DNA from: DATKSS01 sp049582065
GTDB lineage: Bacteria; Chloroflexota; Dormibacteria; Dormibacterales; Dormibacteraceae
Assembly (NCBI GenBank): GCA_049582065.1
Contig: JBAUTF010000289.1
Coordinates: 1 to 16,444 of the forward strand
DNA: 16,444 bases
Direction: 5' to 3'
Part shown: one piece after another, positions 11,578 through 16,444 of the stretch
Layout: each line of letters starts with the position of its first letter
How positions within the stretch are numbered: position 1 is the stretch's first letter
The notes under the pieces: generated by a model
Databases searched by the model: none
Seen by the model: the letters and a program-made list of their open reading frames with translations, nothing else
Told to the model about the DNA's origin: nothing
Program-made: the position numbers and the translations under genes

Positions 11578-11654
11578 CACCTCCCCACCCGGCGGCTTCG
11601 CACCAACCCCGCGCTGAACGGGCGGGGTTTCCAAAGGAATCAGGGAGGTGGTCA
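11578..11654. repeat. Palindromic repeat element, copy A
   Basis: An 8-bp perfect terminal inverted repeat, CACCTCCC (11578-11585) and GGGAGGTG (11643-11650), encloses an internal hairpin. The hairpin is AACCCCGC (11605-11612) pairing with GCGGGGTT (11622-11629). The right 55 bases (11600-11654) match 16225-16279 in the same orientation at 46 of 55 positions by my count, and weaker similarity continues to the left end. The copy fills most of the gap between the DUF2079 gene and metH. Its right edge contains the DUF2079 stop codon. No T-tract follows the hairpin on either strand. Confidence 0.75.
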
Positions 11655-13109
11655 GTGTCCGACCGGGCTCCAGACCTGGAACCTGCCGTCATCGAAGAGC
11701 AAACGCCGCCCACTGTTCGGCAGGGCGTTGATCGCGACCAGGCGCTGGTCGGGATGGGTCGGCCCGCTCAAGTACGCCTGATGGTCGAGCACCACATAGC
11801 AGCTCCCGTCCAGCCGGTCGGGAAAATCGTTGATCGTGTGCCGGTTGGCCAGCCACACCGCCAGGCCGTCGTCGGCGTTGACCGGCGCGCCGGGCGGGAT
11901 CATCGAAGTCGCGGACAGCAGCTCGGCGACCGTGTTGGGCTTGGAGTAAAGGCTTGGATCTCCGCCCAGGGCCGGCGGGAAGCGCCCGGTGCCCCAACCA
12001 AGGATGAGAGCGGGCAGGATCGCCAGCAGCGCAATCGCGGGCCGGATGGAGCGCAGGCGCAGAAAGTGCCGCGCGCCCACGCCGCCCGCGACGATAAGCG
12101 GGAACAGAAGCAGCAGGACGTAGTGCAGGTTGAGCACGTTCTGGGGGTTGTGCCCACTCAAGACGTCGGCCAGGTAGGGCGGGATGGCGAGAAGCAGCCA
12201 TCGTGGGGCGAGCAGAGGCAGGGCGAACATGGAGGCGAGGATCACGGCCACGACCAGAAGAGCTCCCGGCCGGAACAGGGCCCCGAGGAAGTTGCTCAGA
12301 GTGAGCGGGATGGAGGGGTCGAGCCCGATAAGCCACCGGTAGTACACGAAGTCCGTGTAGCCGCCATTTCGGAAATGCTGTTGGACGATTCCTGTGCCGA
12401 TGAGGAACCACGCGCCCGCGAGATACACGATGAAACGCCAGTGCTTCTTCACCTCGGGCGCTCCGTAGGCCGCCATGAGGATGCCGATCACGCCCACGGT
12501 GTAGACCTGGTCCTCTTTGCACGTGAGCGTCAGCACACAGAGAATCCACATTGTCACGCGATGTCCGCGTATACCGGCCCACGCGGCCAGCAGCGCGAAC
12601 GCCAGCGCCATGTTCTCGGGGTGGAAGAAATCGCGCGTCGCCTCCTGGATCGCAGCCCAGAAGGGAATGGGCGCGGCCAGCGCTATCGCGAGCCAGGGTG
12701 ACTCGGCGCGGTCGGCGGGCAGGATGGCGCGGAAGAAGAAATAAGCCGCCGGCGCGGTGGCCGCCAGGCCGGCGGAGGAGAAGATGAGCAGCACTGCGGG
12801 GTTCGGCCACATTTTTTCGACTGCGGCAAGCGCCACGAAGATGAGCTCGAAGTGGATGCCGAGGAAGTTCGCCCGCGCGAAGCTCGAGTAGAAGCCCTGC
12901 CCGACCGAGATGTTCCAGATCACCTGCTGGTCGTAGGCGAAGTCCCAGGCCGAGCCCGTCATCCCGTAAAGTCGCTGCAGCTCTCCGTGAAGCGTCCATG
13001 CAAATGCGCTCGCGGCGGCCAACAGCGGAATGGTCGGGAACATCCACCACGCTTCGGTGCGGCTCTTCTCACGCTCGGCCCGGCTCACCAGTGCAGCTTC
13101 GGAGGTCAT
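11652..13109 (-). CDS. DUF2079 multi-pass membrane protein, probable GT-C-type glycosyltransferase
   Basis: This 485-residue membrane protein has a first membrane segment near residues 22-40 and many further hydrophobic segments to about residue 370, followed by a soluble tail. After the first segment it has WDFAYDQQVIWN (55-66) and then FLGIHFELIF (82-91). These are the acidic-loop and HF motifs typical of DUF2079. The family is predicted to share the GT-C fold of lipid-sugar-dependent transferases, with Asp56 or Asp60 as candidate catalytic residues on the outer face. Activity and acceptor are unknown. The ATG start at 13109 has no Shine-Dalgarno; TAAGCT lies nine bases before it. It is divergent from the GT2 gene across 34 bp, suggesting shared control and a joint role in surface glycan assembly. 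Its stop codon falls inside a repeat element. Confidence 0.85.
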   Translation of the reverse strand: MTSEAALVSRAEREKSRTEAWWMFPTIPLLAAASAFAWTLHGELQRLYGMTGSAWDFAYDQQVIWNISVGQGFYSSFARANFLGIHFELIFVALAAVEKMWPNPAVLLIFSSAGLAATAPAAYFFFRAILPADRAESPWLAIALAAPIPFWAAIQEATRDFFHPENMALAFALLAAWAGIRGHRVTMWILCVLTLTCKEDQVYTVGVIGILMAAYGAPEVKKHWRFIVYLAGAWFLIGTGIVQQHFRNGGYTDFVYYRWLIGLDPSIPLTLSNFLGALFRPGALLVVAVILASMFALPLLAPRWLLLAIPPYLADVLSGHNPQNVLNLHYVLLLLFPLIVAGGVGARHFLRLRSIRPAIALLAILPALILGWGTGRFPPALGGDPSLYSKPNTVAELLSATSMIPPGAPVNADDGLAVWLANRHTINDFPDRLDGSCYVVLDHQAYLSGPTHPDQRLVAINALPNSGRRLLFDDGRFQVWSPVGH

Positions 13110-13143
13110 CGGGGAGGGAGCTTACCAAGCCTAAAATCGCTGG
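13110..13143. promoter_or_regulatory. 34-bp divergent promoter with a leaderless -10 for the GT2 gene
   Basis: On the plus strand TAAAAT (13132-13137) matches the -10 consensus at 5 of 6 positions and is followed by exactly six bases before the ATG at 13144. This places the transcript start on the start codon. On the minus strand TAAGCT (13124-13119) precedes the DUF2079 ATG by nine bases. Two promoters in 34 bp must overlap and are likely co-regulated or mutually exclusive. Neither has a convincing -35. Confidence 0.5.
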
Positions 13144-14175
13144 ATGGCCACCCGGATACGCCCAGCCGCCACGATCGCCCCGCGGCTGTCGGTCATTGTG
13201 CTCGTGTACAACGAGGCCGAAAGCATCGCGCCTCTGCACGAGGAGCTCATGGGGGTCCTCGATGCGCTCGACTTCTCTTTCGAGGTCGTGTACATCGATG
13301 ACGGAAGTCGCGATGGCAGCAGCGAGCAGCTGGGCCAGCTCGCCGTCCGCGATGGCCGCGTGCGCGTGGTCTCGTTTCGCCGCAACTTCGGCCAGACGGC
13401 GGCAGTCCAGGCCGGGATCGACAACAGCCGCGGAGACATCCTCGTCTTCATGGACGGCGACATGCAGAACGACCCGCACGACATCCCGCGCCTGCTGGAG
13501 AAGATCGACGAGGGCTATGACGTGGTGAGCGGCTGGCGAAAGGACCGGCAGGACGACGCCTCGCGCGTCCTGCCGTCAAGGATCGCCAACTGGATCATCG
13601 GGCGGGTCACCGGCGTGCGCCTGAACGATTTCGGCTGCACGCTCAAGGCATACCGCCGCGAGGTCATCCAGGATGTGAAGCTCTACGGCGAGATGCACCG
13701 TTTCATCCCCGTGTACGCATCGTGGGTGGGCGCGCGCATCACTGAGATCACGGTGAACCACCGACCGCGGAAGTTCGGCAAGTCGAAGTACTCGCTGTCG
13801 CGAACCTCGCGGGTGCTGCTCGACCTGATGACGGTGAAGCTGTTGGGCAGCTACTCGACCAAGCCGATCTACTTCTTCGGATTCGCCGCGTTCGGCCTGT
13901 GGGCGCTGTCCATAGTCTTCGGCGCGATCGTGATCGTCCAGAAGCTCCTTCCCCCCTACCCATATGCGCACAACAACCCGCTGCTCCTGCTCGCCGTGTT
14001 CCTCGCGATCGTAGGGGTGCAGTTCATCCTCATGGGCCTGCTGGCCGAGCTCTCGATCCGCACCTACCACGAGTCGCAGGGCAAGGCGACCTACGTGATC
14101 CGGGAAATCATCGAACGATCGCTGCGCCGCGAGACCGCGGCCGACGGGAGGCCATCCGTCCGGCACCGTCCCTAG
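13144..14175 (+). CDS. GT2 family polyprenyl-phosphate glycosyltransferase (DPM1/GtrB/ArnC-like)
   Basis: The enzyme likely transfers a sugar from a nucleotide donor to undecaprenyl phosphate at the inner face of the cytoplasmic membrane. The 343-residue protein has the GT-A core: SVIVLVYNE near the N-terminus, YIDDGSRDGS with Asp52/Asp53, and the metal-binding DGD at 104-106 followed by MQNDP. Then come RRNFGQTAA and the family-typical KFGKSKYSL. Two C-terminal membrane segments lie at about 241-265 and 279-305, the usual layout of GtrB/ArnC-like proteins. The donor sugar cannot be read from sequence. It heads an operon with the AsnB-type gene, whose ATG directly follows its TAG. The lipid-linked sugar could feed the divergently transcribed DUF2079 protein; this is an inference. 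Confidence 0.92.
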   Translation: MATRIRPAATIAPRLSVIVLVYNEAESIAPLHEELMGVLDALDFSFEVVYIDDGSRDGSSEQLGQLAVRDGRVRVVSFRRNFGQTAAVQAGIDNSRGDILVFMDGDMQNDPHDIPRLLEKIDEGYDVVSGWRKDRQDDASRVLPSRIANWIIGRVTGVRLNDFGCTLKAYRREVIQDVKLYGEMHRFIPVYASWVGARITEITVNHRPRKFGKSKYSLSRTSRVLLDLMTVKLLGSYSTKPIYFFGFAAFGLWALSIVFGAIVIVQKLLPPYPYAHNNPLLLLAVFLAIVGVQFILMGLLAELSIRTYHESQGKATYVIREIIERSLRRETAADGRPSVRHRP

Positions 14176-16065
14176 ATGTGCGGAATTTGCGGTGTTTCCG
14201 GGGGCGAGCCCGTCTACGGCCGCGAGCTGGTGGGAAAGATGTGCTCGGCCATGGTCCACAGGGGCCCTGACGACGAGGGGACGGTGCAGCTCGACGGCGT
14301 CACGCTGGGCATGCGCCGCCTGTCGATCATCGACCTGGAGGGAGGCCACCAGCCGATCCGCAACGAGGACTCGAGCGTGTGGGTCGTCCAGAACGGCGAG
14401 ATCTACAACCACCTCGAGCTCCGCGCGCTACTGCTGGCCGCGGGCCACACGTTCTATACGCAGTCCGACACCGAGGTCGTGGTGCACGGTTACGAGGAGT
14501 GGGGGGAGGACCTCGTCGGACGGCTCAACGGCATGTTCGCGTTCGCCCTGGTCGATCGCGCGCGCGGAGCGCTTTTCCTGGCCCGTGACCGAATGGGCAT
14601 CAAGCCCCTCCATTACGCGATCGACGGCAGCCGCCTGGTCTTCGCATCAGAGCTCAAGGCCCTGCTGCGCGACCCATCCCTGCGGAAGGGGATCGACCCG
14701 GTAGCCCTGGATGAATATCTCGCATACGAGTTCGTGCCGTCGCCGCGAAGCATCGTGCTCGGTGTCAGCAAGCTCCAACCCGGCCACACGCTCACGTGGT
14801 CGATCAAGGATGGCTCGCACCGGCTGCGTCGCTACTGGGCGCCCGAGCTGAACGTCGACGGCGCCAGCCGGAACCGCACCCTTGATCAGGAGTGCGACGA
14901 GCTGCGGACGGTGCTGCGCGAATCTGTGCGCAAGGAGCTCATCAGCGACGTGCCGGTCGGCGTCTTCCTGTCGGGCGGCATCGACTCGAGCGCGGTCACG
15001 GCGATGATGACCCGGCTCGGCGGAAACGTGAAGAGCTTTTCGGTAGGCTTCGCGGAGCGCTCGTTTGACGAAGCGCCCTACGCGCGCGAGGTCGCCCGCC
15101 ACCTCGGGACCGAGCACCACGAGCTGACGCTAGAGCCAGACATGCTGCTGGGCCTCATCCCGCGCCTGCCCACGCTGCTGGATGAGCCGCTCGGCGACGC
15201 CTCGATCATCCCGACCTATCTCCTCTCCGCGTTCACCCGGCGCCACGTCAAGGTTGCTCTCGGCGGCGATGGTGGGGACGAGCTGTTCGCCGGCTATCCC
15301 ACGCTGCAGGCACACCGCCTCGCGGGCTACTACATGCGCGCGCCGCGCCTGCTCCGAGAGGGACTTGTGGAACCGGTGGTCAGGCGGCTGCCCGTCTCGC
15401 GCGACAACCTAAGCTTCGACTTCCGCGCCAAGCGATTCGTCGGCGGGGCAGGCTATCCCGTCGCGGAGCGACACCAGCGCTGGATGGGGTCCTTCGCCCC
15501 GGAGGAGCGGGCGGCCCTGCTTTCCGGCGATGTGCGCGAACAGCTTTCACGACGTGGAGCCGATTCAGCCGTGGGCGAGGCGCCGTCGCTCGATCCCCTG
15601 AACCACGTGTTGATGATGGACATGCGCATGTACCTCGAGAACGACATCCTGGTCAAGCTCGACCGGTCCTCGATGATGGCCTCGCTGGAGGGCCGCGTGC
15701 CCTTGCTGAACAACGATCTCGTCGCATACGCGACGCAGCTGCCGCTCAACATGAAGCTGCGCGGCCTGCGCTCGAAATTCATATTCAAGCGGGCGCTGCG
15801 TGGGATCCTGCCCGACCGCATCCTGGACCGGCCCAAGAAGGGTTTTGGCATCCCAGTCGCGCACTGGTTTCGCGGTCCGCTCAAAGAGCAGATGCTGTCG
15901 GTGCTTTCGCCCGAGCGCATCGCGCGTGACGGCTTCTTCGACCCCGCCGCCGTGGGCCGTCTCATCGAAGAACATCTGGACGGGCGTCGCGACAACCGCA
16001 AGCAGCTATGGACGCTTTTCGCCTTCGAGCTGTGGCACGACGGCTACCTCGGCGGAATCGGTTAG
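14176..16065 (+). CDS. asnB: Asparagine synthase (glutamine-hydrolysing), AsnB type
   Basis: The 629-residue protein joins an N-terminal class II glutaminase to an ATP-dependent synthetase domain. The start is fixed by MCGICG, in which Cys2 becomes the N-terminal catalytic nucleophile. HRGPDDEGT, LSIIDLEGGHQPI and NGEIYNH (73-79) follow. The synthetase half has the ATP-pyrophosphatase loop LSGGIDSSAV (SGGIDS at 266-271) and GGDGGDELFAGYP (363-375). It ends in a helical region with RPKKGFGIP. All key residues are present. The family makes asparagine, but copies in polysaccharide loci can amidate sugars or other acceptors. Because the gene abuts a membrane GT2, a surface-glycan amidation role is possible. 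The zero-base junction with the GT2 stop suggests coupled translation, since no separate ribosome site is visible. Confidence 0.9.
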   Translation: MCGICGVSGGEPVYGRELVGKMCSAMVHRGPDDEGTVQLDGVTLGMRRLSIIDLEGGHQPIRNEDSSVWVVQNGEIYNHLELRALLLAAGHTFYTQSDTEVVVHGYEEWGEDLVGRLNGMFAFALVDRARGALFLARDRMGIKPLHYAIDGSRLVFASELKALLRDPSLRKGIDPVALDEYLAYEFVPSPRSIVLGVSKLQPGHTLTWSIKDGSHRLRRYWAPELNVDGASRNRTLDQECDELRTVLRESVRKELISDVPVGVFLSGGIDSSAVTAMMTRLGGNVKSFSVGFAERSFDEAPYAREVARHLGTEHHELTLEPDMLLGLIPRLPTLLDEPLGDASIIPTYLLSAFTRRHVKVALGGDGGDELFAGYPTLQAHRLAGYYMRAPRLLREGLVEPVVRRLPVSRDNLSFDFRAKRFVGGAGYPVAERHQRWMGSFAPEERAALLSGDVREQLSRRGADSAVGEAPSLDPLNHVLMMDMRMYLENDILVKLDRSSMMASLEGRVPLLNNDLVAYATQLPLNMKLRGLRSKFIFKRALRGILPDRILDRPKKGFGIPVAHWFRGPLKEQMLSVLSPERIARDGFFDPAAVGRLIEEHLDGRRDNRKQLWTLFAFELWHDGYLGGIG

Positions 16066-16080
16066 CGAGCTTCCCCATCC

Positions 16081-16097
16081 CCCGGCCGAGGGCCGGG
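16081..16097. repeat. Perfect GC hairpin downstream of asnB
   Basis: CCCGGCC (16081-16087) and GGCCGGG (16091-16097) form a perfect 7-bp stem with a GAG loop, 16 bases past the asnB stop. It is the first in a row of hairpins reaching to 16279. It could end or stabilise the GT2-asnB transcript, but it lacks a T-tract, so it is not a standard intrinsic terminator. Confidence 0.5.
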
Positions 16098-16123
16098 TAC
16101 TTCCGCGCGGAGCGGGGAAGTCC

Positions 16124-16226
16124 GAGCCAGCTTCTCCGCACGGCGGGGAAGCGCGCCGAGCCAGCTTCCCCGCATGGCGGGGAAGCGCGCCGAGCCACCT
16201 TCCCCGCATGGCGGGAGGTTCGCGGC
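16124..16226. repeat. Tandem 34-bp hairpin-bearing units
   Basis: Two contiguous 34-bp units (16124-16157 and 16158-16191) differ at only two bases. A third, diverged unit follows (16192 to about 16226), and a broken related piece precedes them (about 16099-16123). Each unit begins GAGCCA and contains a core palindrome. In the second unit this is CTTCCCCGC-ATG-GCGGGGAAG, a 9-bp perfect stem with a 3-nt loop. There are no spacers between units. The third unit doubles as the left arm of the larger element at 16196-16279. Confidence 0.75.
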
Positions 16227-16279
16227 ACCTACCCCGCGCTGGACGCGCGGGGTCCCCAAAGGAAGCGGGGAAGTGATCA
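16196..16279. repeat. Palindromic repeat element, copy B
   Basis: This is the same element as at 11578-11654. The left arm CACCTTCCCCGC (16196-16207) is complementary, apart from one missing base, to GCGGGGAAGTG (16265-16275). Inside is a perfect 9-bp stem: ACCCCGCGC (16231-16239) pairs with GCGCGGGGT (16245-16253) around a TGGAC loop. Where copy A has an outer C-G pair, this copy has T-A, so base pairing seems to be conserved rather than sequence. It ends 76 bp before the nifJ-like start. Confidence 0.75.
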
Positions 16280-16355
16280 ATGGCCCCGTCCGGGCGGGCC
16301 GTTCGGCCGTGGGGCTTCAGGCCACTTGCTGGCAGCGTAGTAATCGGGCCATCGA

Positions 16356-16444
16356 GTGAACGGTTTCGTCACAGTAGACGGCAACGAAGCCGTGGCGCGT
16401 GTCGCGCACCGGCTGAGCGAGGTGATCGCGATCTATCCGATCAC
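16356..16444 (+). CDS. nifJ: Pyruvate:ferredoxin (flavodoxin) oxidoreductase, N-terminal fragment
   Basis: Only the first 29 codons are inside the window. They translate to VNGFVTVDGNEAVARVAHRL followed by SEVIAIYPIT (initial V read as Met), which closely follows the start of NifJ-type enzymes (DGNEAVA...EVIAIYPIT). The full protein, a homodimer of about 1200 residues per chain, would convert pyruvate and CoA to acetyl-CoA, CO2 and reduced ferredoxin using thiamine pyrophosphate and iron-sulfur clusters. The GTG at 16356 is chosen because it sits a few residues before the conserved segment and no better in-frame start is nearby. There is no clear ribosome site; TAGTAA (16338-16343) is a possible -10. 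A related 2-oxoacid:ferredoxin oxidoreductase with a similar N-terminus cannot be excluded. Confidence 0.8.
   Translation, partial: MNGFVTVDGNEAVARVAHRLSEVIAIYPI

Noticed and set aside
11554..11634. 27-residue N-terminal extension of MetH
   Set aside because: It is encoded by the palindromic repeat and does not resemble MetH. The ATG at 11553 has a ribosome-site-like sequence and sits just before the conserved domain.
16124..16226. CRISPR array
   Set aside because: The 34-bp units are contiguous with no spacers, are only two to three in number, and there are no cas genes nearby.

Overview
The window is GC-rich (about two thirds G+C by eye) and dense with genes. It has several GTG starts, a DUF222/HNH protein, a form II CoxL-like molybdoenzyme subunit, and promoter boxes abutting start codons as in leaderless messages. 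This fits an environmental Terrabacteria lineage. Candidate Dormibacterota or another Chloroflexota-related soil group is my best guess, with Actinomycetota as the alternative; no marker gene here settles it.

Left part (1-7933). acnA (aconitase) and malQ (4-alpha-glucanotransferase) lie on the minus strand and share one base, so they are probably one translationally coupled unit. Divergent from malQ, across 57 bp, is a solo molybdopterin-binding subunit of the xanthine dehydrogenase/CO dehydrogenase family. It has the AYRGAGR active-site signature and no FAD or iron-sulfur partner gene beside it. Next is a DUF222-HNH (13E12-type) gene. Its start codon sits exactly where transcription should begin, and an SOS/LexA-like palindrome lies between its -35 and -10 boxes.

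Middle (7934-13109). A full-length cobalamin-dependent methionine synthase (metH) and a DUF2079 membrane protein, probably a GT-C-fold glycosyltransferase, lie on the minus strand. The 98-bp gap between them is mostly filled by a palindromic repeat element.

Right part (13110-16444). Divergent from the DUF2079 gene is a two-gene operon: a membrane-anchored GT2 polyprenyl-phosphate glycosyltransferase directly abutting an AsnB-type glutamine amidotransferase. With the DUF2079 gene it looks like a small cell-surface glycan locus. A 290-bp gap then holds a cluster of hairpins, tandem 34-bp units and a second copy of the palindromic element. The window ends inside the first 29 codons of a pyruvate:ferredoxin oxidoreductase (nifJ-like) gene.

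The coding genes are mostly recognisable housekeeping or surface genes. The less ordinary signals are non-coding: the structured repeat family (copies at 11578-11654 and 16196-16279), the leaderless promoter architecture, and the SOS-like box on the HNH gene. I found no convincing new defence or mobile system.
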